Below the pieces are notes generated by a model. The model saw nothing but the letters and a program-made list of their open reading frames with translations. It was not told where the DNA came from and did not search any database. A stretch of 25,638 nt of DNA from Cloacimonetes bacterium UBA6081 (GTDB lineage: Bacteria > Cloacimonadota > Cloacimonadia > Cloacimonadales > Cloacimonadaceae), in contig DIXL01000012.1 of assembly GCA_002428685.1 (NCBI GenBank), positions 38,365-64,002 of the forward strand, given 5' to 3'. Of the stretch, positions 1-7,702 are shown in pieces (position 1 is the first letter of the stretch; every line of letters begins with the position of its first letter). Both the position numbers and the translations under genes were made by a program.

Positions 1-20
1 GAGCTTTTTTTTGGGCTGGA

Positions 21-45
21 TTCCCGCCTCCGCGGGAACGACACC
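21..45. repeat. Hairpin and end fragment of the dispersed repeat family
   Basis: TTCCCGC (21-27) and GCGGGAA (32-38) form a 7-bp perfect stem with a 4-nt loop. The stem runs into GCGGGAACGACACC (32-45), which is identical to the right end of the large inverted-repeat element near 1264-1277. I read it as the end of another copy, truncated or cut by the window edge. The T-run at 5-12 lies on the wrong side of the hairpin for a plus-strand terminator, and on the minus strand it reads as A, so a terminator role is not supported. Confidence 0.55.
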
Positions 46-97
46 GTCAGAGCTGGCTTGACAAGACAGTAGTGTATTTGAGTAATATAAACTTAGC

Positions 98-747
98 TTA
101 TTTCATTAATACCAGTTTGGATTGCAGTTGCAAGTTCTTGCCGGTCACTTTTAACAGGTAAACTCCGCTGCCGCAGCTTTTACCGTTTTTATCTATTCCG
201 TTCCAGGAAAGGTGATTCCAGCCTTCGCTAAAAGATTGAGGGGCATACTTATACACCAGTTCGCCTTTTTGGTTGTAGATGGTGCACTGGCCATTCTTTT
301 GGCTGGGAACAAACACTGCAATTTGAGTAACCGGATTGAAGGGATTTGGATAAACATTCAGTTTTGCGGTAGGAGTCGGCATCGGCGGAGGATTGGTTCC
401 TCCTTCTGGGGTAACTGTAACCGAAGTTGGTCCATGGTAAGTGCTTTCTCCGGATAATTCCATTGCTTGCAGCCAGTAATAATAGGTTCCGGGTTCCAGT
501 TCGGTTTCTTCCACAAAGCTATAGGTATGGCTGGTGGAGCTGTTTGAGGCTTCAATGAACTGGTTAAGGTCGGTCGCTGTTTCCAGGTTATCTGTTTTGT
601 TGCGCAGAATTCCATAACCACTGAGGTTCGTTTCAGATTGGGTAATCCACTGCACATTGCCTGTCCACATAAGAGGACTGGTGCAAGCATTAATAATAAT
701 AAAATATAAAGGGTTACAGAACCAAAGTAACTATGGCTGCGGATCAT
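98..747 (-). pseudogene. Secreted FN3-like protein with T9SS type A sorting domain, frameshifted
   Basis: Two overlapping minus-strand frames make one gene. The ATG at 747, preceded by GGGGAGGAATT as ribosome binding site, opens a frame encoding a classical signal peptide (hydrophobic core LYILLLLMLAPVLLCG followed by QA). That frame then becomes nonsense. The -1 frame carries a fibronectin III-like module (VQWITQSE..., TYYYWLQAME) and a C-terminal FlgD-like/T9SS sorting domain (YPNPFNPVTQIAV near the middle, SGVYLLKVTG and a final LVLMK). Adding one A in GGCAATG (the TT at 657-658 on the plus strand) would join them cleanly as ...LLCGQA-NVQWITQ. The internal ATG at 670 that would start the second frame has no ribosome binding site. 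In FCB bacteria this kind of protein is exported through Sec and then T9SS to the cell surface. Repaired, it would be about 216 aa, short for the family. A sequencing error is possible. Confidence 0.75.
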
Positions 748-974
748 AATTCCTCCCCGCAAGGTTTATTTACTGCTGTAAAAGCCCTATGCAAGAACAT
801 GTACGGACACTTAGAACAGCAAACGAACCTTTTTGATTATTGGTTAATTGTCAAGTTAAAGCTATGGTATTTTCGAAATGTGTGGAATTAATTCCACTCG
901 CACTCAAGCCCATCGCTCTGAAAAAGAAGACTACTGAAGTATCATGGCGAGTAATTTTTATGACAAAATATAAC
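748..974. other. Intergenic stretch with a 16-bp palindrome
   Basis: There is no credible gene here; the short frames that cross it run into the neighbouring repeat element. The only structure I see is a perfect 16-bp palindrome, GTGGAATTAATTCCAC, at 882-897. It could be an operator for a dimeric regulator or simply chance. No convincing promoter pair was found in either direction. Confidence 0.35.
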
Positions 975-1274
975 TGTCGTTCCCGCTTCCGAAACTATGT
1001 GAAAAAATCTTCTAAACGGCATCCTGAGTCCCATGAGGACGACACTTCAGATAGTATAAGTGCACAATAAAACTAACCCGAGACCCATCGGGACGGCATT
1101 TCATATAAACGTAAGACGTATAACTTCCAACCAGTTAATGGTATATTATGTCGTTCCGAAGGGACTCATAAAGGTTTTTCAGGATCGCATAATGCTATCT
1201 GAAATGTCGTCCTCATGGGACTCAGGATGCCCTTTAGAAGATTTTTTCACATAGTTTCGGAAGCGGGAACGACA
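975..1274. repeat. 300-bp non-coding element with 83-bp terminal inverted repeats (MITE-like)
   Basis: The left arm 975-1057 and right arm 1192-1274 are reverse complements over 83 bp with three mismatches. Both arms start, reading inward, with TGTCGTTCCCGCTTCC. The 134-bp interior holds smaller modules such as GACCCATCGGGACGGC and GTCGTTCCGAAGGGACTC. No transposase or credible ORF is present. I see no clear target-site duplication: the flanks are TAAC on the left and CCAC on the right. A diverged copy starts at 25359 and an end fragment lies at 21-45, so this is a dispersed family. It could be a non-autonomous transposable element or a REP/BIME-like palindrome cluster. Confidence 0.8.
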
Positions 1275-1288
1275 CCACCTAAAAAGAC

Positions 1289-2041
1289 TTAACGAGACTG
1301 GAGCTTATCCACAGCTTCTGACAGCGGTAATACCTCTAATCCAAGCTGGTGGATGAAGGCCAGGAGAGCAGAGAAATCCTGAATAGAGCAGTTATCTCCA
1401 AAGGGTGTATCCGGTTCATCGATACGGTGAAAGCCAAGAATTATCAGGTTTTCGCCATCGGCTATGCCTTTTAGTACCCTCTGCTTCATAATCTCGGCTG
1501 TCCAATCGCTTTGAAACGGTAAATATCCAAGGTCTAACACATTTAAGGGTGTAAACATAGGGTAGTCATTACTTCCGCGCAGATAGTCATAATAGGATGT
1601 AAGAATGGGGAAATACTCCAAAGGGCATTCTCCGCGGGGGAAAGCAAAAGAACGGGGATTTAACCCCCAATTTAGCAAATTGTTGTAGTCCCCCACAATG
1701 GCGGTTTCAGCCTGAGCATAGTTTAGCTGCACCAGGTTTTCATGGTTCAGGCTGTGGCCACCAATTTCCCATCCGTAAGTATGATGCAGATCAATCACTT
1801 GGTTTACGGTCAACAGATTACCCTGGCCTAAGGCAGCGGTATTTACATAGCTTGTTGCTCTGTATCCAAAGCTGTTTAACAGGGGCAAAGCTTTACTGTA
1901 AACATTGTAGTGCTGATCATCAAAGGTAATGCTGATAATTGGCTTGGGGGCAGGCGTGTCTGTTAGCCATTTACATGAGGCCAAACACATAAAGCAGGCC
2001 AGACCCAAAAGAACGCTTAAAAAACTAAATTTATAGATCAT
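1289..2041 (-). CDS. Polysaccharide deacetylase-family lipoprotein
   Basis: 250 aa NodB-type carbohydrate esterase (CE4 family), predicted to remove N-acetyl or similar groups from a polysaccharide in the periplasm or at the outer membrane. The N-terminus is a lipoprotein signal with lipobox LASC and lipidation Cys at residue 23. The metal site is visible as TFDD (39-42) and HSLNH (96-100), the usual Asp-His-His triad. FAFPRGE (132-138) matches the third family motif. The ATG at 2041 overlaps the last codons of the upstream outer-membrane protein, so the two are translationally coupled in the TetR operon. The substrate cannot be inferred. It may act on cell-wall or exopolysaccharide material handled by its neighbour. 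Confidence 0.85.
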   Translation of the reverse strand: MIYKFSFLSVLLGLACFMCLASCKWLTDTPAPKPIISITFDDQHYNVYSKALPLLNSFGYRATSYVNTAALGQGNLLTVNQVIDLHHTYGWEIGGHSLNHENLVQLNYAQAETAIVGDYNNLLNWGLNPRSFAFPRGECPLEYFPILTSYYDYLRGSNDYPMFTPLNVLDLGYLPFQSDWTAEIMKQRVLKGIADGENLIILGFHRIDEPDTPFGDNCSIQDFSALLAFIHQLGLEVLPLSEAVDKLQSR

Positions 2042-3047
2042 AGGTCAAACTGGATTGCAAGCTCAGGCTGTGTTTTCCACTTCTGATTTTGCTACCTTCG
2101 TAACCATATATCAGGCCAACGCGCATAGAGTGATTAATCATATAATCAGCAGATAGATAGCCTTTGGCATAAGCAGTGTTTTCCAGAACGTTATATAGCA
2201 CTCCGGGGCTGAAGACCATCTGCCCAAAAGAGGTGGATACCGCACCCTGATAACGCTGTATGGATTCCGATCCTGGTTCCAGTTGTTTCAGCTCGGCCAA
2301 AGCAAAAATATTGTAGTTATCAAACACGGAAATATCAACTTCGCCCAAAGCATAAACAGATTCATGCCCATGGGTTTTGTTCATTTCAAAAAAGTAGCTA
2401 TATGCACTCTCTACATTCATGCGGAGCAGCTCGTTTTGGAAGGAGACATTTAAAGAGCTAATAGAAACAGGGCTGCGCCAATGGTTGTCCTGTCCCCTTG
2501 CTTCCTGTTTTAAAGATACTGTGAATGCGGGTTTTATACCAAAATAGGTCCATTGTGCATAGCCGATTGCTTGATTATGCACCGAGCCACCCAAAGCCAA
2601 ACTAATAGAACTTTGCCGGTAGCTTTTGCTTAGTTTGATGCGGTTGAAACGCGTTGCCTGATAAGGGAAATCATCCATGTCGGGGCTAATCAGATGGTTC
2701 GGATTTAAGGTGCTTTTTGCTCCATAACCAATAGGTTCGGTTGCTCCCGATATCTGCCAGGTGCCTTTTGTGTAGCCAAGTTCAAAGCTATGCAGCTTTA
2801 GCTGGTTGTCCAAAAAATCGGCATGGTTTTGAATCAGAAAACTGGCATAAACATCATTAATGTATAGCGAATCAAGCGCAATTTCTGCGCGGTAAAATTC
2901 GCTCCAGCTAACCGATTTATTAGTTTGCGGCGGGGCATAATAAAAACTGTTTGCAGAGTCCCAATTCAACTCAAGGGGGATATCTGCACAATAAGCCAAA
3001 CCCATTACCCATAATAGGATAAGGACCCAAAAAAAGCGGGAAAACAT
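2031..3047 (-). CDS. Outer-membrane beta-barrel protein of unknown family
   Basis: 338 aa from the ATG at 3047. A longer open frame reaches 3152, but the start at 3047 places a good signal peptide at the N-terminus (hydrophobic FFWVLILLWVMGLAYC, cleavage likely after YCA) and lies 8 nt after the stop of the TetR gene. The rest is a run of short alternating amphipathic segments rich in Tyr, Ser and Asn, typical of a transmembrane barrel (examples: SISLALGGSVHN, GQMVFSPGVLYNV, HSMRVGLIYGYEG). The C-terminus is SLTYDL, not the common terminal Phe. I do not recognise a named family. The context, with a regulator upstream and a deacetylase overlapping downstream, suggests a regulated envelope or polysaccharide function, which is inference only. 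Confidence 0.75.
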   Translation of the reverse strand: MFSRFFWVLILLWVMGLAYCADIPLELNWDSANSFYYAPPQTNKSVSWSEFYRAEIALDSLYINDVYASFLIQNHADFLDNQLKLHSFELGYTKGTWQISGATEPIGYGAKSTLNPNHLISPDMDDFPYQATRFNRIKLSKSYRQSSISLALGGSVHNQAIGYAQWTYFGIKPAFTVSLKQEARGQDNHWRSPVSISSLNVSFQNELLRMNVESAYSYFFEMNKTHGHESVYALGEVDISVFDNYNIFALAELKQLEPGSESIQRYQGAVSTSFGQMVFSPGVLYNVLENTAYAKGYLSADYMINHSMRVGLIYGYEGSKIRSGKHSLSLQSSLTYDL

Positions 3048-3055
3048 CAAGCTGC

Positions 3056-3670
3056 TCAGGGATTTATGGCCACACCGGCATGCAATATCTGGCGAAGTTG
3101 AGCATTTATAGTGTCTATATTTACGCTTCCATCTTCTGACAGCCATTGCCAAAGGATTATATCCATGGCTCCAACCAACAAGAAGGCGAGTGCAGCAGGA
3201 TCAATCGGTTTAATTTGTTTAGCTTCAATGGCTTTGCTGGTTACTTCTTTTATATAATCTATGTATTGATGCAAGGGGTTGTATCCGGGATTACGCTTGG
3301 AAAAGTTCTCGTTCTGGCGTGCTTCCACCGCCAAAAACCGGGCTATATAGGGTTTGTTTTTAACTAAGTCCACATGGTGCATAAAAAAGGCGTAGAGACG
3401 ATCCATGGGGTCAGCAATATCTGTGGTGTTTTGGATGATTGTAGCAATTTCTGTATTAATGATTTCCTTCATACAATGCTGTAAAAGGTCATCTTTGCTT
3501 TCAAAATAAACATATACTGTGCCCAGGGCAACTCTTGCTTTTTTTGCCACCTCGGCAATGGTGGCAAGGGAAGAGCCTTTTTTGGCAAACACTTCGATGG
3601 CAGCATTCAGCAGGATGTCGCGTTTATTCTGGCGACCAGCTTTGCGTAACGGTTTACCTTCTATCCTCAT
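3056..3670 (-). CDS. TetR/AcrR-family transcriptional regulator
   Basis: 204 aa. The N-terminal helix-turn-helix domain (about residues 10-60) has the family pattern: AAIEVFAKKG, then ATIAEVAKKARVALGTVYVYF with the recognition helix, then ESKDDLL. The remaining all-helical part (about 70-204) is the ligand-binding/dimer domain, variable in this family. The frame is open up to 3796, but I chose the ATG at 3670 because GGAG sits 6 nt upstream (TTTGGAGATAAAATG); the ATG at 3685 has no such site. It is the first gene of a three-gene operon with an outer-membrane protein and a deacetylase, so it probably controls its own operon in response to an unknown ligand. No operator is evident, though the hairpin at 3834-3902 lies in its upstream region. 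Confidence 0.9.
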   Translation of the reverse strand: MRIEGKPLRKAGRQNKRDILLNAAIEVFAKKGSSLATIAEVAKKARVALGTVYVYFESKDDLLQHCMKEIINTEIATIIQNTTDIADPMDRLYAFFMHHVDLVKNKPYIARFLAVEARQNENFSKRNPGYNPLHQYIDYIKEVTSKAIEAKQIKPIDPAALAFLLVGAMDIILWQWLSEDGSVNIDTINAQLRQILHAGVAINP

Positions 3671-3833
3671 TTTATCTCCAAACATATTTTTCAATTGAGG
3701 GCACAATTCGATTAGCTTATCTTTTGTCAATTTCTTTTTTCTTATGGCAATTGATTTTATTTGACATAAAACTGGATTCAGATTTATAAGAAACATGTTG
3801 GCTTGAGGAAGATCAATTTAGCCGTCCTTGCTT

Positions 3834-3902
3834 GCATTGTCATATCATTCCCATATCATTCCCAATAATATTGAGATTGATATGGGAATGATATGGCAAT
3901 GC
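3834..3902. repeat. Long hairpin built from 11-nt repeat units
   Basis: Left arm 3834-3858 and right arm 3878-3902 pair over 25 bp with one mismatch, enclosing a 19-nt loop. Read from 3834, the element divides into six 11-nt units plus three bases: GCATTGTCATA, TCATTCCCATA, TCATTCCCAAT, then an AT-rich middle unit, then TGATATGGGAA and TGATATGGCAA. It lies between the divergent TetR and coaBC genes. There is no T-run, so it is not an obvious terminator. A related 11-nt periodic hairpin is at 21624-21681. Confidence 0.8.
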
Positions 3903-3975
3903 TAACGGGGAAGAGCTTTGTGTTATGTTGCTAAATACTCCCCGCCAAAATTATAACTTTAACAGAGAGAACAAG

Positions 3976-5175
3976 ATGCAAAAGAATAAGATATTACTGT
4001 GCGTTAGTGGCGGAATTGCCGCTTACAAGGCCATCGATTTGGCAAGTCAGCTGGTCGGTTTGGGATTCAGGGTGAAATGCGTGTTAACGGATAATGCCTG
4101 CAAATTTGTCAGTCCACTGAATTTTGCTGCCATAACTCACGAGCATGTTACCCTTGGTCTGTTTGAAGATGCAGACCCAATCCCGCATATTACTTTGGCA
4201 GACTGGGCAGATTTGGTGGTGGTGGCTCCGGCAACAGCAAATATTATGGCCAAAGCGGTTCAGGGTATAGCCGATGATCTGATGTCCACAATCCTCCTGG
4301 CGCATCGCAAGCCTGTGCTGTATGTCCCTGCGATGAATGTGTTTATGTTCGAGTCCGTCCCCACCCAACAGAATATTTCCGTGCTGCGTTCGCGCGGTCA
4401 TCATGTTTTGCAGCCAGCCACAGGGATGCTTGCCTGCGGCTATGTTGGCAGCGGAAAGTATCCTGATAATGCGGAAGTGATTGCAGGAATATGGACTTAT
4501 CTGGATTACACAGAAGATTTACAGGGAAAAAAGGTGTTGGTTACTGCCGGTGCAACTCTGGAAGCCATCGATCCCATGCGCTACCTTAGTAACCGATCTT
4601 CGGGCAAAATGGGGATTGCGATAGCCCGTGCCTTGGCTTTACGCGGAGCGGAAGTTAGCCTTGTATATGGCAAGATCAGCACCGATTTGCCACATTATTT
4701 ACAAGAAACAGTGTTTTGCGAATCTGCCGCTGAGATGCATGCTGCCGTTTTGGACAGGGCAAAAAGCATGGACTGGATTATCAAATGTGCCGCTGTGGCA
4801 GATTATGCTCCGGCCATCGCAAGCAAAACCAAGCTGCCCAAAAGCAAGCAATTGAATTTGGAACTGAAAGCTACCCGGGATATACTTTTGGAGCTTGGCA
4901 AAAATAAGCAAGCCGGGCAGAAATTGATCGGTTTTGCTGCTCAGACAGATGATCTGATTTCCAGGGCGGTAGAAAAATATAAAACCAAGCAGCTTGATTT
5001 GATTTGCGTAAATCACATTGAGAATGCTGGAAAAGACGAAAACGTGCTTAGTGTGATAGGTTGCCTTCCAACTCTACCGGATTTGCCCGGTTACAAAGGG
5101 CTGAATATGGCTGTGCTGAAAGGTGATAAACTGGCTGTGGCTAATGCTTTAGCCGATGTGATGGTGCAGCTGTGA
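3976..5175 (+). CDS. coaBC: Bifunctional phosphopantothenoylcysteine decarboxylase / phosphopantothenate-cysteine ligase
   Basis: 399 aa, full length for CoaBC. It performs two consecutive steps of coenzyme A synthesis: CoaB couples 4'-phosphopantothenate to cysteine, and the FMN-dependent CoaC half decarboxylates the product to 4'-phosphopantetheine. CoaC occupies about residues 4-175, with flavin-binding SGGIAAYK, HITLADW (His71), ATANIMAK, the PAMN substrate motif (118-121) and ACGYVGSGK with the catalytic Cys154. CoaB follows from about 186, with VTAGATLEAIDP, RYLSNRSSGKMG and AAVADYAP. The frame is open from 3925, but the ATG at 3976 is preceded by AGAGAG and gives the conserved N-terminus. 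It is first in a five-gene operon with cofactor and tRNA-modification genes; its stop overlaps the next start (GTGA). Confidence 0.95.
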   Translation: MQKNKILLCVSGGIAAYKAIDLASQLVGLGFRVKCVLTDNACKFVSPLNFAAITHEHVTLGLFEDADPIPHITLADWADLVVVAPATANIMAKAVQGIADDLMSTILLAHRKPVLYVPAMNVFMFESVPTQQNISVLRSRGHHVLQPATGMLACGYVGSGKYPDNAEVIAGIWTYLDYTEDLQGKKVLVTAGATLEAIDPMRYLSNRSSGKMGIAIARALALRGAEVSLVYGKISTDLPHYLQETVFCESAAEMHAAVLDRAKSMDWIIKCAAVADYAPAIASKTKLPKSKQLNLELKATRDILLELGKNKQAGQKLIGFAAQTDDLISRAVEKYKTKQLDLICVNHIENAGKDENVLSVIGCLPTLPDLPGYKGLNMAVLKGDKLAVANALADVMVQL

Positions 5176-5903
5176 GCCAAATGTTGATCACCGGAGCCAA
5201 TGGCCAAATTGGCAGTTTTTTGGCAAAAGCATATCTGGCCGAGGGCTATAATCTGGTATTGCTGTACCATCAACGCCATCAACGGCTGGATGACCTATTT
5301 GGCAAGCCAGGGGTTGTAGCAATAGATGTGGATTTGCAGGACTACAACTCTGTTCAGCATGCCATTAGTAAGCTGCAACAAGCTCCGGATGTTTTGATAC
5401 ATTGTGCTGCCACGCGCGCTATTGATGCCATGCCTTTGGTTTCCAGCGAGCCGGATATGTTTTGGAAAGTGTTCAATGCCAATTGCAGTTTTGCCTACAA
5501 TGTGCTGCGTTGCATCTTACCAAGAATGCAGGATAATGGCTTTGGACGAGTAGTAATGTTTGGAAGCGATGTTACCCGTGGTGGTCTTGAAAATGGAAGT
5601 GCTTATGCGGCAGCCAAGGCTGCGATTGTGAATTTGGTAAAAAGCACTGCCAGAGAAATGGCAAAAGCTGATGTGCTGATTAATGCAATATCCCCTGCTC
5701 CCGTGGATACCCTTTTGGAAGAGGACTATAGCGGAGATTATTTGCGTTTCAGACAGCATTATTTTGCAGAGTATGTGCACCAGGTTCCCACCGGCAAACT
5801 GGTTTCTAAAGAGGAGATAAAAAAAGTGATTGACCTATTAATAAATCCAGTGTTAACGAACCTCACCGGTGAAGAGATTTATCTAAGTGGAGGTTTGGGA
5901 TGA
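5172..5903 (+). CDS. Short-chain dehydrogenase/reductase
   Basis: 243 aa SDR with a Rossmann fold. TGANGQIG (residues 7-14) is the glycine-rich NAD(P) motif. The active site shows as SDVTRGG, carrying the likely catalytic Ser, followed by YAAAK (Tyr and Lys of the YxxxK motif). The C-terminus LSGGLG matches the terminal pattern of FabG-like enzymes. The substrate cannot be named: it may be a FabG-like oxidoreductase, but the operon (CoaBC upstream, QueA and BirA downstream) does not fix it. The start is GTG at 5172, overlapping the coaBC stop; an ATG at 5181 is an alternative and lacks a clear ribosome binding site. The stop overlaps the next gene (ATGA). Confidence 0.88.
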   Translation: MSQMLITGANGQIGSFLAKAYLAEGYNLVLLYHQRHQRLDDLFGKPGVVAIDVDLQDYNSVQHAISKLQQAPDVLIHCAATRAIDAMPLVSSEPDMFWKVFNANCSFAYNVLRCILPRMQDNGFGRVVMFGSDVTRGGLENGSAYAAAKAAIVNLVKSTAREMAKADVLINAISPAPVDTLLEEDYSGDYLRFRQHYFAEYVHQVPTGKLVSKEEIKKVIDLLINPVLTNLTGEEIYLSGGLG

Positions 5904-6664
5904 AACTGACAAAAGTGATTGGCATCCTGTTCTTTTTGGGGATGCTGTCAATCCTGTCTGCAGTTCCCTTTATGGACGGAGAGAAATTGACTTTTAACGT
6001 TAAATATGGAGTTATAAATGCTGCAGAAGCCACTTTGGAAGCCAGAACATCCATGTATCAGGGTTCTCCGGTGTGGCATCTATCCACCCTGGCAAAAACT
6101 CATTCGTTCTTTGACAAGGTGTTTAAAGTACGCGATAGGGTAGAATCGTGGTGGGATAAGGATTTGCTGTTGCCATACAAATTTGCCAAGAACCTTCAGG
6201 AAGGAAAATACAGACAACACCGGGTGCATATTTACAATCATGAATCTGGAACCAGCACTTATCAGAAATGGCAGTTTAAAAAGAATTTGTTTGAAAACAG
6301 CGAAATGGAGATTCCCAACGCTTCGCAGGATATCCTATCGGCTTTTTACTATGTGCGCACTTCTCCTTTGATAGTGGGGAAATCTGTCCTGGTAAATATT
6401 GTGGCTGATGGCAGAAGCATGAAAACAGAAGTGAAAGTGCACCGCACCGAAAAAATAAAATCAATCTTTGGCGATATAGAGTGTTTGGTGATAGAGCCAA
6501 AGCTGAAAGGCGAAGCCGTGTTCAAACAAAGCGGCAGAATCCTGATCTGGGTAACCAACGACGAATATAAAATTCCGGTTCGGCTGGAGAGTAAAATTAC
6601 CATTGGAAGTTTTGTCGCCTCCCTTGCCAAGGCAGAGCAAGTGCCATATAAAGTGAAATCATGA
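5900..6664 (+). CDS. DUF3108-family exported protein
   Basis: 254 aa with an N-terminal signal peptide (VIGILFFLGMLSILSA, cleavage probably before VPFMDGE). The mature part opens with GEKLTFNVKYGVINAAEATLE, the pattern I associate with DUF3108: beta-rich proteins of the Gram-negative envelope with unknown biochemical role. Further family-like segments are FKVRDRVESWWDKDLLLPYKF and IFGDIECLVIEPKL. The start ATG overlaps the preceding stop and its own stop overlaps queA (ATGA at both ends), so it is translationally coupled in the operon, but neither neighbour explains its function. Confidence 0.8.
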   Translation: MKLTKVIGILFFLGMLSILSAVPFMDGEKLTFNVKYGVINAAEATLEARTSMYQGSPVWHLSTLAKTHSFFDKVFKVRDRVESWWDKDLLLPYKFAKNLQEGKYRQHRVHIYNHESGTSTYQKWQFKKNLFENSEMEIPNASQDILSAFYYVRTSPLIVGKSVLVNIVADGRSMKTEVKVHRTEKIKSIFGDIECLVIEPKLKGEAVFKQSGRILIWVTNDEYKIPVRLESKITIGSFVASLAKAEQVPYKVKS

Positions 6665-7701
6665 TTGCAGACTTGCTTTCTTTGGCAGCCTACGATTATC
6701 ATTTGCCCAAAGAGCTAATTGCTCAATATCCCACAGATAAACGTGCCGGCTCAAAATTGATGCATATCAGCCGAAGCAGCGGTCACATTAGTCATCGTAG
6801 TTTCACCGATATTTTGGACATGCTGCATAGGGGCGACGTGCTGATAATTAATAGCAGCAAAGTGTTTCCAGCCAGGCTGTTTGCCAAGAAAGAGAATGGC
6901 ACCGCCATAGAAGTTCTGCTGCTGAGTCAGATTTGTGAAAACAAATGGAAATGCATGGTGTCGCCGGGAAAAAGAGTCCGAACTGCCCAGAATCTATATT
7001 TTTCGGACAATTTATTTGGCTGGGTGGGACAAGGCGATAGCGAAGGCTTGCGTGAGATTGAGTTCACCTGTAAAGTTAATTTGTGGGACGAGATTGAACG
7101 CATTGGACACATACCTTTGCCTCCCTATATAGAACGCAACGATGGCTTAATGGATAAGCAGCGATATCAAACTGTGTATGCCCGTGAAATTGGTTCTGTG
7201 GCTGCTCCCACGGCAGGACTGCATTTTGATACGGACATGTTGGAAGCCCTGGCTGCCAAGGGAGTGACTATTAAAGAAGTTGTCCTGCATGTGGGGATTG
7301 GAACTTTTCGGCCGGTTAAGGTGCAACGCATAACTGATCACATAATGCATGCCGAGCTTGCCACAATTCCAGCGGACACTGCTGAAGCCATTAATTGTGC
7401 CAGGCAGGAAAAACGCAGGGTGATTTGTGTAGGCACAACCAGCTCCCGCAGCGTGGAAAGCTTTTGGGATGGAACCAAGCTGCTTTCCGGCTCTAAGTGG
7501 ACAGATATCTTTATTTATCCCGGATATACTTTTAAGGTTGTGGATGCGATGCTAACCAATTTTCACCTGCCTCAAAGCACCTTGCTGATGATGATTTCTG
7601 CTTTTGGCGGCTATGACACAATTAGACGGGCTTATAGCATGGCCGTAGAGCAAAATTACCGATTTTTTAGTTATGGCGATGCCATGTTTATAGAGGATTA
7701 A
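6661..7701 (+). CDS. queA: S-adenosylmethionine:tRNA ribosyltransferase-isomerase QueA
   Basis: 346 aa, normal length. QueA transfers the ribosyl group of SAM to 7-aminomethyl-7-deazaguanine at position 34 of tRNAs with GUN anticodons, giving epoxyqueuosine. Clear family blocks are YDYHLPKELIAQYP at the N-terminus, INSSKVFPARL, GSVAAPTAGLHF (about 177-188), HVGIGTFRPV, VGTTSSRSVES, and TNFHLPQSTLLMMISAFGG near the C-terminus. The ATG overlaps the stop of the DUF3108 gene, and birA follows after one base. No other queuosine gene (tgt, queG/H) is in the window. Together with tadA at 19062 it is one of two wobble-base tRNA modification enzymes here. Confidence 0.96.
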   Translation: MIADLLSLAAYDYHLPKELIAQYPTDKRAGSKLMHISRSSGHISHRSFTDILDMLHRGDVLIINSSKVFPARLFAKKENGTAIEVLLLSQICENKWKCMVSPGKRVRTAQNLYFSDNLFGWVGQGDSEGLREIEFTCKVNLWDEIERIGHIPLPPYIERNDGLMDKQRYQTVYAREIGSVAAPTAGLHFDTDMLEALAAKGVTIKEVVLHVGIGTFRPVKVQRITDHIMHAELATIPADTAEAINCARQEKRRVICVGTTSSRSVESFWDGTKLLSGSKWTDIFIYPGYTFKVVDAMLTNFHLPQSTLLMMISAFGGYDTIRRAYSMAVEQNYRFFSYGDAMFIED

Positions 7702-7702
7702 A

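Noticed and set aside
21..38. Hairpin near the window start as terminator of the T9SS-sorted protein gene
   Set aside because: Read on the minus strand, the hairpin is followed by an A-run, not a T-run, and it matches the end of the dispersed repeat.
840..1254. Two short plus-strand ORFs (76 and 64 codons)
   Set aside because: They lie in or overlap the inverted-repeat element. The similar peptide read from the copy at 25424-25627 reflects DNA repeat identity, not a conserved protein. No ribosome binding sites or recognisable domains.
3048..3152. N-terminal extension of the outer-membrane protein
   Set aside because: It would overlap the TetR gene by about 100 bp and place a basic, Cys-rich stretch before a good signal peptide.
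3671..3796. N-terminal extension of the TetR protein
   Set aside because: Open frame only; the ATG at 3670 has a strong ribosome binding site and gives the normal family N-terminus.
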